A stretch of 44,051 bases of DNA from Nostoc sp. FACHB-280 (lineage in GTDB: Bacteria > Cyanobacteriota > Cyanobacteriia > Cyanobacteriales > Nostocaceae): assembly GCF_014697615.1 (NCBI RefSeq), contig NZ_JACJSD010000053.1, positions 1 to 44,051 of the forward strand, written 5' to 3'. Both the position numbers and the translations under genes were made by a program. Positions 23,097 to 34,086 of the stretch are shown here, piece after piece; position 1 is the stretch's first letter; each line of letters begins with the position of its first letter. The notes beneath the pieces are model-generated. The model made no database searches and had not been told where the DNA came from. It saw only the letters and a program-made list of their open reading frames with translations.

Positions 23097-25787
23097 GTGA
23101 AGAATCAGGAAACTGCAATCAAAGTCACAAAAAGAGCCAGATTCTTCATTTTTAGCTTTAACTTTTTAATGATTAATTGTTTAACTAGTTTTAATATTTT
23201 ATCTGTCAGAGCGGCAGATGCAGAACCTGTATTAAGTGTAGTCCAGAGTGCAGAAAATCAACAGCAATGGATAGGAATTACTAAACGCTTACAAGCTCTA
23301 GGTGTAAGCTATTGTGTAATTCCCTTAACGCAAGTGAGAAGCAGTGCTGATTGGGGCGATCGCAGGCTATTATTTCTACCTAACGTTGAGACGATAAACC
23401 CAGCCCAAGCGATCGCTTTAGAATCCTGGGTGAGTAAAGGCGGCAAAGTCATCGCTAGTGGCCCTGTGGGCAGTTTATCAGCACCGGGAGTTCGACAGTT
23501 GTTGCGATCGCTCCTGGGGAGTTATTGGGGCTTTGGTTTAGATGAAACACAACAAATAAAACCAGCCACAAATAAACCACAAAGATGGGCTAACCAAAAA
23601 GAACTATTTGGGCAAGTGCGTGGTGGTGTGATTGTACCTGACGGTGGGGCTAGTCAAGCCACCGCCGTTTGGAATGCCCAAGATAATCCCGCCGCCGTTG
23701 TTAGTACAGAATGGTCTACCGTACTTGGTTGGCGCTGGGGAACAGATGCAGCTTCGAGTTTTGAGTTAGATAATGCTTGGTTAAAAGCTGCCATCAATCA
23801 TCATTTGACTGCCTCATCTTCAGGACAGCAAAAAATTCCTGGGGCTGACTCTCGCTGTGCAACGACCATTGAGACGGCTACCGCGAATATTCCGCCTGTA
23901 ATTCCCCAAGCACCATTCATTCCCCGCGCCCCGCGGCCATCATCCCCAGCCGAAGCCATTGACCAGCTAGAACAAACAGTACATTGGAATGTCGAACCAA
24001 ATTCTAATGCACCCATTGATGAAAAAGAAGCGATCGCTCTCCAGCAAGAATTAGAAAATTTAATTAGTCGGGTAGAAAGCGCCCATTTAGCCGCCTCAGT
24101 TCACACAGCGAATCTGGATGAAACCATCACCAGTAATCCCCAATCCCTAAAAGAAGATGAAACCCGTGTCGCCTCCACCAGACCAGGGTTATCTAGCCAG
24201 AGTAAAGAACAAGCCATTGCCCAAGCGCGACTAGTCGCCAAAAACATTCCCCAACTCTTAGCTAATAAAAACTATGCCCTAGTCCGACAACAATGGTTAG
24301 CCACCAGAACCAACTTGTGGAAACATTTTCCCCTGAACCGAAGATTAGCCCCCGCCGAAATCCGCGCCGTCTGGTTAGATAGGGGGACAATTGTCCGGGC
24401 TGGTGGTGAAAAGAAATTAGCCGAAATTTTTGACCGCTTGGCACAGTCAGGCATTAACACGGTTTTTTTTGAAACTGTCAACGCCAGTTATCCCATTTAC
24501 CCCAGTAAAGTTGCACCCCAGCAAAACCCCCTGATTCGAGGCTGGAACCCCTTAGCTGTGGCGGTGAAATTAGCCCACGAACGCAATATGGAACTGCACG
24601 CTTGGGTGTGGGCTTTTGCTGCTGGGAACCAACGCCACAACCAAGTGATTAATGTTCATCCCGATTATCCAGGGCCAGTCCTAGCAGCCCATCCCGATTG
24701 GGCAAATTACGACAACAAAGGCAACACCATTCCCCCTGGTCAAACTAAACCATTTTTTGATCCAGCCAACCCAGAACTGCGGCAATATCTCCTAAAGTTG
24801 TTTGAGGAAATTGTCAGCGAATATCAAGTAGATGGTTTACAGCTAGATTACATTCGCTATCCTTTCCAAGATCCCTTTGCTGGTAGAAGTTATGGTTATG
24901 GCAAAGCCGCCAGAGCGAAATTTCAGCAGTTAACGGGCGTTGATCCCTTGACTATTTCCCCTAGCCAAACCGAGTTATGGCAAAAGTGGACAGAATTTCG
25001 CACCCAACAAATCGATAGCTTTGTGGCTGATGTATCCAAGATGGTGCGACAAAAGCGCGAAGAGTTAATTTTGTCTGTGGCGGTGTTTCCCTTACCAGAA
25101 CGAGAACGGATTCAGAAACTCCAACAACATTGGGAAGTGTGGGCAAGACGGGGTGATATAGATGTAATTGTCCCCATGACTTATGCTCAAGATACAGCCA
25201 GGTTCCAACGTCTTGCCCAACCTTGGATAGCTTCTAGTCAGTTGGGTTCAACTTTATTAGTACCAGGAATTCGTTTACTTTCGTTACCAAATTTAGCCGC
25301 CTTTGACCAATTACAACTAATTCGAGATTTACCCGCCAGTGGTTATGCTCTGTTTGCTGCCGAGAATTTTAATAACGACTTGCTGAAAATCTTAAATAGT
25401 ACTCAAGGTCAAGTGCCATCTATACCAAATGAACCAATTCCACTGCGCCAACCTTTTGAAACAGCTGTGGTGCGTTATGGATTGTTAAAACGCGAATGGC
25501 AGTTAGTCATCCAAAACGAGCAAATTCCCTTCCCAGCTATTAATATTGCCGATTTTAACAATCAAATAGAAGTAGTCGAAAAAGCCTTAACTCAATTAGC
25601 GGCTGCACCTTCTCCGGCTAAACTACTCACAGCCAAAGCTTCTTTGACTCGCTTCCAGACGCAATTTCGGATTTGGATGCGAGAAGCAGCTACTAATAAC
25701 CCTTATCAAGTCAAAGTTTGGGAAAACCGCCTAGCCACGATTGAAAGGTTGTTGCGTTATGGCGAGAGGCGATCGCAACTACGGTAG
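23097..25787 (+). CDS. Exported family-10-like glycosyl hydrolase (GHL10/DUF187)
   Basis: An 896-residue secreted protein. A signal peptide or anchor (FFIFSFNFLMINCLTSFNILSVRA) leads to an N-terminal glutamine amidotransferase-like region (about 40-160). A variable linker follows (about 240-400), then the glycosyl-hydrolase-like TIM barrel at about 420-720. That barrel starts EIRAVWLDRGTIV and includes GINTVFFETVNASYPIYPS, ELHAWVWAFAAGN, VDGLQLDYIRYP and IDVIVPMTYAQD, the signature strands of this family; acid residues D in LQLDYIRYP are the likely active-site region. The substrate is probably a cell-wall or sheath polysaccharide, by family. The C-terminal 150 residues are helical and unrecognised. 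The start is GTG with GAGGG upstream. Confidence 0.85.
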   Translation: MKNQETAIKVTKRARFFIFSFNFLMINCLTSFNILSVRAADAEPVLSVVQSAENQQQWIGITKRLQALGVSYCVIPLTQVRSSADWGDRRLLFLPNVETINPAQAIALESWVSKGGKVIASGPVGSLSAPGVRQLLRSLLGSYWGFGLDETQQIKPATNKPQRWANQKELFGQVRGGVIVPDGGASQATAVWNAQDNPAAVVSTEWSTVLGWRWGTDAASSFELDNAWLKAAINHHLTASSSGQQKIPGADSRCATTIETATANIPPVIPQAPFIPRAPRPSSPAEAIDQLEQTVHWNVEPNSNAPIDEKEAIALQQELENLISRVESAHLAASVHTANLDETITSNPQSLKEDETRVASTRPGLSSQSKEQAIAQARLVAKNIPQLLANKNYALVRQQWLATRTNLWKHFPLNRRLAPAEIRAVWLDRGTIVRAGGEKKLAEIFDRLAQSGINTVFFETVNASYPIYPSKVAPQQNPLIRGWNPLAVAVKLAHERNMELHAWVWAFAAGNQRHNQVINVHPDYPGPVLAAHPDWANYDNKGNTIPPGQTKPFFDPANPELRQYLLKLFEEIVSEYQVDGLQLDYIRYPFQDPFAGRSYGYGKAARAKFQQLTGVDPLTISPSQTELWQKWTEFRTQQIDSFVADVSKMVRQKREELILSVAVFPLPERERIQKLQQHWEVWARRGDIDVIVPMTYAQDTARFQRLAQPWIASSQLGSTLLVPGIRLLSLPNLAAFDQLQLIRDLPASGYALFAAENFNNDLLKILNSTQGQVPSIPNEPIPLRQPFETAVVRYGLLKREWQLVIQNEQIPFPAINIADFNNQIEVVEKALTQLAAAPSPAKLLTAKASLTRFQTQFRIWMREAATNNPYQVKVWENRLATIERLLRYGERRSQLR

Positions 25788-25832
25788 GGGAGATAAGGGA
25801 GACAAGGCGGACAAGGGGGACAAGGGAGAAGA
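25788..25832. repeat. STRR: GGGAGACAA/GGCGGACAA nonamers
   Basis: Four 9-base units directly after the glycosyl hydrolase stop. The rest of the gap to 26110 is AT-rich, with no gene or clear promoter. Confidence 0.85.
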
Positions 25833-26110
25833 ATTCATCAGGACTAATGACTCTATAGCAGTTTGAAATGAGAGCCAAACAAATCTGTTGCCTATTCCCC
25901 GTTGACTATCTTAACGAATAAATTTATCAACCAAACCGAATATCTATATTAACTATTCTTCATATTTTGAGTTCTTCATCCAAAATTTACATTACACTTA
26001 CAGTATTTTTCATTAGGATAATATTATTAATTTACCTGCCTAATCCCAGAACATACGGGAATATATAAGTTGAGATAACTATTCATTGATGATAGCTATC
26101 GTGATTATCT

Positions 26111-29100
26111 ATGTATACGCAAGAACAACATCTCTGGCTACAAAGCTTAGAGGCTGTAATTGACTTTTCGCCACTAACGGTTCAGCCGGAAGCAACAGTA
26201 TCAGAGGTAATCTCGCTGATGGCAAAGTGTGGTGTGGATGTGTTAGTAGTTTCAGTTTCGCAAGTAATAGGATGGCTGACAGCGCAAGATGTGGTTAAAA
26301 TTTTAGCCGCAAATATTGACTGTCAAACTACCAAAATTACTGAGGTGATGCAATCTCCAGTAATTACACTGAAGGTATCTGAATTGCAGGATATCACCGC
26401 AGTATTATCACTGTTACGTCAGCATAACTTAAGTATTTTGCCAATTCTTGATGAAGCAGATCAACTAATTGGCACAGTTACACCCAAAAGTATTTGTCAA
26501 GTACTGGAAAAATCAACTCAAAGCGCCGCAGATACAGAAAGACTGCGTTTACTAGAGTCAGCAGTAGTCAATGCCAACGATTCAATTTTAATTACAGCCG
26601 CTCACATCATTAACGGTCAGATAGAACCACGGATAGTTTATGCCAATAAAGCATTTACTCAGATGACTGGCTACACCCTAGAAGAAGTCATTGGACAAAC
26701 ACCACGATTTTCACATGGTGAACAAACTAGTCGTACCGAAATGAGTCGACTGTTTGCATCTGTGCAAGCGGGTTTGCCCATTAGAACCGAGTTACTCAGT
26801 TATCGCAAGGATGGCTCAACTTATTGGGTGGACATGAACCTAGTGCCGATCAAAGATGAGCAAGAACAAGTGACGCACTTTGTAGCTATTCACCGCAACA
26901 TCACCGAGCGCAAATTAACAGAAGCCGCCTTACAGTGGAGCGAAGAATTATTTCGCCAATTAACCGAAAATCTCCCCCAAGCTTTTTATGTCTGGGATGC
27001 CAATCAACAAAAATTACATTATGTTAGCCCAGCTTATGAAAAAATCTGGGGAAGAAGTCAAGATAGCCTGATTGAAGATCCCCAATCATATTTTGCCGCC
27101 ATTGATAATCTAGACCGCGATCGCGTAGTGGCAGCATTTCAAAATTTATTAACTGGTGAATATTTTTATGAAAGATATCAAATTGTTCGCCCTGATGGTG
27201 AGCAACGCTGGATTTCTAGCAAAATCTTTCCCCTCAAAAATGATCATGGACAAATTTATCGCTTCGTCGCTATAGATGTAGATGTGACTGAACGCATCCA
27301 AGCAGAAGCAGCCATGCACGAAAGCGAAAGAAGATTCCGGGCAATTTTCAATGGCACATTTCAATTTTCTGGCTTACTCACCCCAGAAGGGAACTTACTC
27401 GAAGCCAACCAGACATTACTAGATTTTGGGGGACTGCAAGCCTCAGATGTAGTCGGTCAATTGTTTTGGGAAACTCCCTGGTGGCAGATTTCGCCGATTA
27501 TTCCACAGCAATTAAAACAAGCAATTGCGATCGCCGCTAGGGGAGAATTTATTCGTTACGAAGTAGATATCTTAGGTGCTAACCAAACAGTCCGCACCAT
27601 AGATTTCTCCCTGAAACCCCTCAAAGATGAAACTGGCAAAATCTTACTGCTAATTAGCGAAGGACGAGACATCACCGAACTCAAACAAACCCAAGCAGCA
27701 CTCAAACAAGCCAACCAAGAATTAGAACAGCGAGTTGCCGAACGCACCACAGCCCTACAGCAAGCAAATCAGCAATTATTAACCGAAATTGCCGAACGCC
27801 AGATTGTCGAAGCGCAACTACGACAGTCTCAAAGTATGTTGCAATTAGTCATGGATGCCATTCCCCAAGGCATTTTGTGGAAAGATTGCAACTCTGTGGT
27901 TTTGGGTTGTAATCGTAACTTTGCCAAACTTGTGAATGTCGCCAAGCCAGAAGATATTATCGGCAAAACCGCAGCTGAATTTATGGCGCATAAATCAGAA
28001 GCCGACTTTCACCATGAGTGCGATGCCAGAGTAATTGAGACTAATCAACCAGAACATCATCTGATTTCACCCCTGCGACTTGTCAATGGCAAACGCTGTT
28101 GGTTAGAAATTAAGAAAATCCCCATACATGACTTTGCAGGTAATGTAATTGGCCTTTTGGGGACAGTAGAAGACATTACAGAACGCCAACAAGCACAGGC
28201 AAATTTAGAAATCAGTGAAGAACGCTTTCGCTTCTTAGCAGAATCCATCCCCCAACATGTGTGGATGGCTAATGCCAATGGCAGCATCGAATACGTTAAC
28301 CAAAAAGCTCTGGATTATCATAGCTGCACTCCAGAACAGGTTTGTGGTGAGGCATGGCAGCAATGGCTACATCCCGATGATTTACCCCAATGTTTAGCAA
28401 ATTGGCAAACATCGTTAGCCACTGGTCAACCATTGGAAGCTGAGTTCCGCTTGCTCAGAGGTACTGATCAAACATATCGTTGGCATCTGATACGGGCAGT
28501 TCCTTGGCGAAATCAAGCAGGTGAAATTCATACTTGGTTTGGCACAAATACTGACATCGATGACCGCGTTACAGCCGCAATGGCGCTGCAAAATAGTGAG
28601 CAACGCTTTCGGAACTTAGTGGAATCTAGTTACGATATCATCTGGGAAGTGGATATCAACTGTGTTTATACTTATGTCAGCCCCAAAATCCAAGACATTT
28701 TGGGTTACGAACCAGAAGCAGTTTTGGGAAAAACACCCCTAGATTTCATGCCAGCAGAATTGCATGAAACCCTAGCCCCTGGTTTTGCAGCAATTTTCGC
28801 CTCACCACAACCGTTTAAATGTTTAGAAAACATCCAAGTTCATCAAGATGGACATTTAGTGTGGTTAGAAACCAGTGGTGTACCGGTCTTTGATGCAGAC
28901 GGCAAATTCGTTGGCTATCGTGGTACAAATCGAGATATTACCGAACACAAACAAGCTGAGACAGTATTAAAAGCAACTCAACAGCAACTCCAGGCAATTT
29001 TAGATCACTCCGCTGCGGCAATTTATATCTTCGATACCAACAATCGATTTATGTTGGTTAACCGTTATATAGAACAACTACTCAACATCACCCAAGAGCA

Positions 29101-31183
29101 AATTGTTGGTAAAAGTGTTTATGACTTGTGGACACCAGAAATTGCTGATGAATTTGTGAAGAATAACCTTCAGGTAATCACTCATGGTCTGCCCGTCACA
29201 GTGGAAGAAGTCGTCCCCTCAGAGGATGGGTTACGCACTTACTTTTCGGTGAAGTTTCCCTTAAAAGATGCCGATGGGATTCCTTACGCTGTTTGTGGTT
29301 TATCTACAGATATTACAGAACGTAAATTAGCCGAAGAATCTTTAACTCTCTTTCAAAAAGCCATCGAAAGTACGAGTGATGCTGTTTGTATGTCAGATAT
29401 TACAGGTAACATCACTTATATTAATTCTGGATTTACGGAAATATACGGTTATACCTTAGAAGAATATCAAGCGGTTGGCGGTTCAACTAGTATTTTCAAG
29501 TATCCAGCAGAGTTAACTCAGGTATTAACTGCGATCGCCAATGGCGAGTCATGGCGGGGTGAGGTGACAATGCAAACCCGTTATGGAAGGCTATTACAAA
29601 TTTATTTACGAGCTAACGCCATTAAAGATGCAACTGGGAAAATCACAGGATTGGTTGGTATCCATACAGATATTACACCCCGCAAACAAGCAGAAGAAGG
29701 ATTAAAACTCCGCGATCGCGCGATCGCCGCCAGCAGTAATGGTATTATCATTGCCGATGCCAGCATTCCCAACGGCCCAATTATCTACGTTAATCCAGCC
29801 TTTGAAAAGATGACAGGCTACAGCGCCGCCGAAGTCATCGGGACAAGCTTTCGTTTATTCCAACGTGCAGATATGGAACAATCTGCTTTACAAGAACTCA
29901 ATGCTGCTATGCAAGCTGGTCAAGCCTACAATGTAGTTCAGCAGAACTATCGCAAAAATGGCAGTCTGTGGTGGAATGAACTGAATATATCTCCTGTATA
30001 TGATGCTGACGGTGTACTCACCCATTACATCGGCATTCAAACAGATATTACTGAACGTAAACAAACAGAAACAGCTTTACTAGTCAGTCAACAGCGACTG
30101 CAATATTTACTGTCATCTAGTCCAGCCGTCATTTACACAAATAAAGCCGCCGCGAATTTTGGCCCTACCTTTGTCAGCAACAATATTAGTTCCATTACTG
30201 GTTATCAACCACAGGATTTTACCGAAAACCCTCACTTTTGGTCGAACCATATTCACCCCGAAGATGTGATGAATGTTTTTGCCGAACTCAATAAAATTTT
30301 GCAGCAAGAACATTACAGCTTAGAATATCGTTTTCTCCACAAAAATGGTACTTACCGCTGGGTATCTGACCAAGGTAAACTTGTCCGGGATGATGCTGGT
30401 AATCCATTGGAAATGGTTGGTTATTTGGCAGACATCACCCAACGCAAGCAATTAGAACAGGAACTCAGAGTCGCCCTAGAGAAAGAAAAAGAACTGAATG
30501 AACTAAAATCTCGGTTTGTTTCGATGACTTCTCACGAATTCCGCACACCGTTGAGTACAATTTTGTCGTCTGCCGAATTACTAGAACATTATCGTCATAA
30601 ATGGACAGAAGAAAAACAAATTACTCACCTGCATCGCATTCAAGCCGCAGTGAAACGCATCAATGAAATGTTAAATGATGTTCTAGTGATTGGGAAAGCA
30701 GAAGCTGGGAAACTAGAATACACCCCCACTACCTTTGACTTAGTAGCTTACTGTGATCACATCATTGAAGAAGCACAACTCAATCAAAACAATCGCTGCT
30801 TGATTGCATTTACGAGTCCACATCCGTCAATATCATGCTGTATGGATGAAAAATTGCTCGGACATATTCTCAGTAATTTACTCTCAAATGCAATTAAATA
30901 TTCTCCCGAAGGGAGTACTGTTCAATTCAAACTAGTTTGTGCAGATGCACAAGTAATTTTAGAAATTCAAGACCAAGGAATTGGGATTCCTCCAGAAGAC
31001 TTACCACATTTGTTTGAGTCTTTTCACCGTGCTAAAAATGTAGGCAATATTCTGGGAACTGGCTTAGGGCTGGCAATTGTGAAAAAGTGTGTAGATATAC
31101 ACAAAGGTCAAATTGCTGTCACCAGTTCTTTGGGAGTGGGTACTACATTTACTGTCACTTTGCCATTAAATAACACAATCTAA
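26111..31183 (+). CDS. CBS-multi-PAS sensor histidine kinase
   Basis: A 1690-residue cytosolic kinase without transmembrane segments. A CBS-domain pair (about residues 15-140) comes first and usually binds adenine nucleotides. Ten PAS/PAC modules follow, judged from ten DITERK-type module ends (e.g. [24 protein letters not shown]). A coiled coil ([21 protein letters not shown], shortened here) lies after the third. The HisKA box SHEFRTPL has the phospho-acceptor H1475. The HATPase has its N box at N1589 (LLSNAIKYS), then [11 protein letters not shown] and GTGLGLAIV. There is no receiver domain, so the phosphate presumably goes to the receiver-EAL protein encoded 13 bp downstream. The ligands of the PAS domains are unknown; no heme or flavin signature was identified. 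Confidence 0.92.
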   Translation: MYTQEQHLWLQSLEAVIDFSPLTVQPEATVSEVISLMAKCGVDVLVVSVSQVIGWLTAQDVVKILAANIDCQTTKITEVMQSPVITLKVSELQDITAVLSLLRQHNLSILPILDEADQLIGTVTPKSICQVLEKSTQSAADTERLRLLESAVVNANDSILITAAHIINGQIEPRIVYANKAFTQMTGYTLEEVIGQTPRFSHGEQTSRTEMSRLFASVQAGLPIRTELLSYRKDGSTYWVDMNLVPIKDEQEQVTHFVAIHRNITERKLTEAALQWSEELFRQLTENLPQAFYVWDANQQKLHYVSPAYEKIWGRSQDSLIEDPQSYFAAIDNLDRDRVVAAFQNLLTGEYFYERYQIVRPDGEQRWISSKIFPLKNDHGQIYRFVAIDVDVTERIQAEAAMHESERRFRAIFNGTFQFSGLLTPEGNLLEANQTLLDFGGLQASDVVGQLFWETPWWQISPIIPQQLKQAIAIAARGEFIRYEVDILGANQTVRTIDFSLKPLKDETGKILLLISEGRDITELKQTQAALKQANQELEQRVAERTTALQQANQQLLTEIAERQIVEAQLRQSQSMLQLVMDAIPQGILWKDCNSVVLGCNRNFAKLVNVAKPEDIIGKTAAEFMAHKSEADFHHECDARVIETNQPEHHLISPLRLVNGKRCWLEIKKIPIHDFAGNVIGLLGTVEDITERQQAQANLEISEERFRFLAESIPQHVWMANANGSIEYVNQKALDYHSCTPEQVCGEAWQQWLHPDDLPQCLANWQTSLATGQPLEAEFRLLRGTDQTYRWHLIRAVPWRNQAGEIHTWFGTNTDIDDRVTAAMALQNSEQRFRNLVESSYDIIWEVDINCVYTYVSPKIQDILGYEPEAVLGKTPLDFMPAELHETLAPGFAAIFASPQPFKCLENIQVHQDGHLVWLETSGVPVFDADGKFVGYRGTNRDITEHKQAETVLKATQQQLQAILDHSAAAIYIFDTNNRFMLVNRYIEQLLNITQEQIVGKSVYDLWTPEIADEFVKNNLQVITHGLPVTVEEVVPSEDGLRTYFSVKFPLKDADGIPYAVCGLSTDITERKLAEESLTLFQKAIESTSDAVCMSDITGNITYINSGFTEIYGYTLEEYQAVGGSTSIFKYPAELTQVLTAIANGESWRGEVTMQTRYGRLLQIYLRANAIKDATGKITGLVGIHTDITPRKQAEEGLKLRDRAIAASSNGIIIADASIPNGPIIYVNPAFEKMTGYSAAEVIGTSFRLFQRADMEQSALQELNAAMQAGQAYNVVQQNYRKNGSLWWNELNISPVYDADGVLTHYIGIQTDITERKQTETALLVSQQRLQYLLSSSPAVIYTNKAAANFGPTFVSNNISSITGYQPQDFTENPHFWSNHIHPEDVMNVFAELNKILQQEHYSLEYRFLHKNGTYRWVSDQGKLVRDDAGNPLEMVGYLADITQRKQLEQELRVALEKEKELNELKSRFVSMTSHEFRTPLSTILSSAELLEHYRHKWTEEKQITHLHRIQAAVKRINEMLNDVLVIGKAEAGKLEYTPTTFDLVAYCDHIIEEAQLNQNNRCLIAFTSPHPSISCCMDEKLLGHILSNLLSNAIKYSPEGSTVQFKLVCADAQVILEIQDQGIGIPPEDLPHLFESFHRAKNVGNILGTGLGLAIVKKCVDIHKGQIAVTSSLGVGTTFTVTLPLNNTI

Positions 31184-31196
31184 ATTGAGGAAAAAC

Positions 31197-32411
31197 ATGA
31201 TTAAAATTTTGGTGATTGAAGATGAAGAATCTGTCAGAGAAAACCTTTTAGATTTATTAGAAGCAGAAGACTTTCAAACAATTGCTGCTGCTAATGGCAA
31301 AACAGGCGTAGATTTGGCATTAGCTGAGGCTCCAGATTTAATTTTATGTGACATGATGATGCCAGAGGTTGACGGCTATGGAGTCTTGACAGCATTACGA
31401 CAAGACCCACTAACAGCCACAATTCCTTTTATTTTTCTAACAGCAAAATCTGCAAAATCTGATTTTCGTCAAGGGATGGATATGGGTGCAGATGACTATT
31501 TAACTAAGCCGTTTACGCGGGCTGAATTATTAAGTGCAATTATGAACCGCTTAGAGAGACAGGCTACTTTAAAAAAATATCTATCTCATCCAACGAATAT
31601 TAATAAGACTGTCTCACCCAAAGTTCAGTTGTTGGAAATGAACTTGCAACAGGTGGTTCAAAAACAAAAATTTCAAGAATTTGAAGTTTATTATCAACCA
31701 ATTGTTGATATCGCTTCTGGCCAAATTATTGCAGCTGAAAGTTTATTACGTTGGCAAAGTCCAGAATTAGGTTTAGTTACTCCCACAGAATTTATTCCAA
31801 TTGCCGAATCTACAGGGTTAATTGTCCCGATTGATCAATGGGTATTACAAAATGTTTGTAAACAGATTAAGGTTTGGCATGATGTCGGAATTGCTTATTT
31901 GAAAATGACTGTTAACTTGTCAGTTATAGAATTTCATCAGCCAGATTTAATCCAAAAAATTACTGATTTTTTACACATAAATCATCTCGAACCTCAATAT
32001 TTAGAAATTGAACTGACAGAAAGCATGATTATGCAAGATATTAATAGTGCGATAACTACTATGAATAAATTACAATCTTTAGGGCTAAAAATTGCTATTG
32101 ATGATTTTGGTACAGGCTATTCTTCATTAATTTATCTGAAAAATTTACCAATTAATACCTTAAAAATTGACCGTTATTTTATTCATAACGTAGCTGTTGA
32201 TCAGCAAAAATCAGCCATTACTAAAGCATTAATTGAAATGGCGCATAACCTGAATATGCAAGTAGTTGCTGAAGGTGTGGAAACAGAAGCAGAATTGAAT
32301 TTATTGCGTGATGCTCATTGCGATTATATGCAGGGTTTCTTATTCAGCCGTCCATTACCAGCAGCAGAGTTTGAAAATTTTTTATGGAGTAATCGGCATT
32401 TATATATCTAA
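31197..32411 (+). CDS. Response regulator with EAL phosphodiesterase domain
   Basis: A 404-residue output protein predicted to hydrolyse cyclic-di-GMP when phosphorylated. The receiver domain (about residues 1-120) has the acidic pair in IEDEE, phospho-acceptor D52 in [10 protein letters not shown], and the K of TKPF. The EAL domain (about 155-400) has ESLLRW at E181 (ESL instead of EAL, tolerated in active enzymes), [24 protein letters not shown] and VAEGVET. All metal- and base-type residues that I can locate are therefore kept. ATG 31197 is chosen because GAGG lies 6 bases upstream; an in-frame TTG is at 31185. It is 13 bp after the histidine kinase stop, so operonic. Confidence 0.93.
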   Translation: MIKILVIEDEESVRENLLDLLEAEDFQTIAAANGKTGVDLALAEAPDLILCDMMMPEVDGYGVLTALRQDPLTATIPFIFLTAKSAKSDFRQGMDMGADDYLTKPFTRAELLSAIMNRLERQATLKKYLSHPTNINKTVSPKVQLLEMNLQQVVQKQKFQEFEVYYQPIVDIASGQIIAAESLLRWQSPELGLVTPTEFIPIAESTGLIVPIDQWVLQNVCKQIKVWHDVGIAYLKMTVNLSVIEFHQPDLIQKITDFLHINHLEPQYLEIELTESMIMQDINSAITTMNKLQSLGLKIAIDDFGTGYSSLIYLKNLPINTLKIDRYFIHNVAVDQQKSAITKALIEMAHNLNMQVVAEGVETEAELNLLRDAHCDYMQGFLFSRPLPAAEFENFLWSNRHLYI

Positions 32412-32610
32412 GTTTATATAAAATTTATAATCCCTGTTTTGATTACATGATATTTTTGTATTTCACAAAGAAAGATAAATATATAATTCAATTAGGTATT
32501 GAGGAGTAAAATGGGTGCATATCATGAAATATTTATGTCATATCTTATTTATAGAAATTATTTAAAATCTATTTTTAGAATTTTATATTTATTCACATTT
32601 AATTAAATAT

Positions 32611-33747
32611 ATGAATAAAATATTAGTGATTGAAGATGACATAAATGTGCGACAAAATTTAGTGGATTTACTTTATGCGGAAAATTTTAACGTTATTACT
32701 GCCGAAAATGGTTACTTTGGTTTACAGTTAGCACAAACAGAAATTCCCGATTTAGTCATCTGCGATGTGATGATGCCAGAAATCGATGGTTATGAAGTCC
32801 TAAAAGAATTACGCCAAAATCCGAAAACAGCAATTATTCCCTTCATTTTTTTAACAGCAAAATCAGAAAAAACTGACTTTCGCAAAGGTATGGATTTGGG
32901 AGCCGATGACTACATTGTTAAACCATTTTCGCGTACAGAATTATTAACTGCTATTGCTTGTAGGTTAGAAAAACAAACGGCAATTTATCAACAAACTCAA
33001 GAGAAACTCGATAAATTACGCACTAGTATTACTTTGTCACTGCCTCACGAATTACGCACTCCACTAAATGGGATTTTAGGTTTCTCGCAAATTCTGATGG
33101 AAGAAAGTGAACTGCTAGATGCCGCATCCATCAAAGAAATGGCAGAATTCATTCATCAGTCAAGTCAACGTTTATTTCATTTAATTCAAAAGTTTTTACT
33201 ATACGCAGAACTGGAAATTATTGCAACAGATCCGCAGCGAGTCTGTGAAGTTAAAAAGCAGTCAACAGAATTCCCTACACCAGAACTCACTAATTTGATA
33301 GGTACAAGAGTTAAAAATGCTGGCAGAGAAAATGATATGCAAATAGACTTATCACCATCTGTTGTGAATATTTCTCTGAGCAAGATGACCAGAATTATAG
33401 AAGAGTTACTGGATAATGCTTTAAAATTTTCTGTCAGCGGTACACCGATTAAAATTACCGCAAAAACTATTAATAATACCTTTAGTGTATCTTTTAGCGA
33501 TCGCGGTCGGGGTATGAGCCGTGAGCAAATTGCTGAATTAGGTGCTTATCGGCAATTTGAGCGTAAACTTCATGAACAACAAGGCTCTGGGTTAGGCTTA
33601 ATCATCGCCAAAAAATTAGCAGAACTGCACGGTGGTACCCTAAAAATTGACAGTAAGCCCCATGAATACACTGTTGTAACCGTCACCCTTCCCTGCAACA
33701 ATAAGGAAGTATCTCTTGTCACTCAGCATTCAGCACTCAGTACTTAA
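32611..33747 (+). CDS. Receiver-histidine kinase hybrid
   Basis: A 378-residue protein with an N-terminal receiver (D52 in CDVMMPEIDG, K in VKPF) and a HisKA domain with H146 in PHELRTPLNGIL. The HATPase has ELLDNALKFS, DRGRGMSREQ and GSGLGLIIAKKL. This receiver-first order suggests it accepts a phosphate and modulates its own kinase, acting as a relay. Its receiver is closely similar to that of the EAL regulator upstream, so the two are paralogues. The normal HATPase end (TVTLPC) is followed by about a dozen residues translated from the ACTCAGC heptamer repeat (QHSALST), so the original stop seems to have been replaced. A 199 bp AT-rich gap separates it from the EAL gene. Confidence 0.9.
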   Translation: MNKILVIEDDINVRQNLVDLLYAENFNVITAENGYFGLQLAQTEIPDLVICDVMMPEIDGYEVLKELRQNPKTAIIPFIFLTAKSEKTDFRKGMDLGADDYIVKPFSRTELLTAIACRLEKQTAIYQQTQEKLDKLRTSITLSLPHELRTPLNGILGFSQILMEESELLDAASIKEMAEFIHQSSQRLFHLIQKFLLYAELEIIATDPQRVCEVKKQSTEFPTPELTNLIGTRVKNAGRENDMQIDLSPSVVNISLSKMTRIIEELLDNALKFSVSGTPIKITAKTINNTFSVSFSDRGRGMSREQIAELGAYRQFERKLHEQQGSGLGLIIAKKLAELHGGTLKIDSKPHEYTVVTVTLPCNNKEVSLVTQHSALST

Positions 33748-33801
33748 AATTCCCCACTCCTACCAACTAGGTTCCGCTCAGAGATAGTATTTTTACTTAA
33801 G

Positions 33802-33822
33802 ACCCTCTACTCAGGGGTTTTT
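33802..33822 (+). terminator. Weak terminator-like hairpin
   Basis: ACCCT pairs with GGGGT (one T-G pair) around a 7-base loop and is followed by a T-run. It lies 55 bp after the receiver-kinase stop. The stem is short. Confidence 0.4.
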
Positions 33823-33895
33823 CAGTGTAGCGGTGACTTGAGTTTTGTCTATAAATTTGGACTGCAATTTTGTCTCAGCACTAAATAAAAGCTTG

Positions 33896-33933
33896 GGCAT
33901 TGCTCAAAAAGCGTTTGCTGTCTGGACAATGCC
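33896..33933. other. Inverted repeat GGCATTG...CAATGCC
   Basis: A 7 bp exact inverted repeat with a 24-base spacer, in the gap before the NACHT gene. There is no T-tract. Its role is unknown. Confidence 0.3.
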
Positions 33934-34026
33934 TTCAGCTAGTTGGGTATGTAGATTTGGCTGACTCGATTACTATTATGTCTAGCCGATGTATGAAATG
34001 ATGTTGGGGTTTTTGTTTAACTTAGC

Positions 34027-34050
34027 GTATAACTTGTATAAGTTGTATAC
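34027..34050. promoter_or_regulatory. Operator/promoter-like repeat before HTH-NACHT gene
   Basis: GTATAACTT, GTATAAGTT and GTATAC follow one another, and AACTT-GTAT-AAGTT is an inverted repeat. It lies 37 bp before the ATG, where a -10 region or autorepressor operator would be. The encoded protein itself starts with a helix-turn-helix, so self-binding is possible. Confidence 0.4.
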
Positions 34051-34086
34051 GAAAGCGTAACCCGATACAAATTTTGGTGGTAGATT

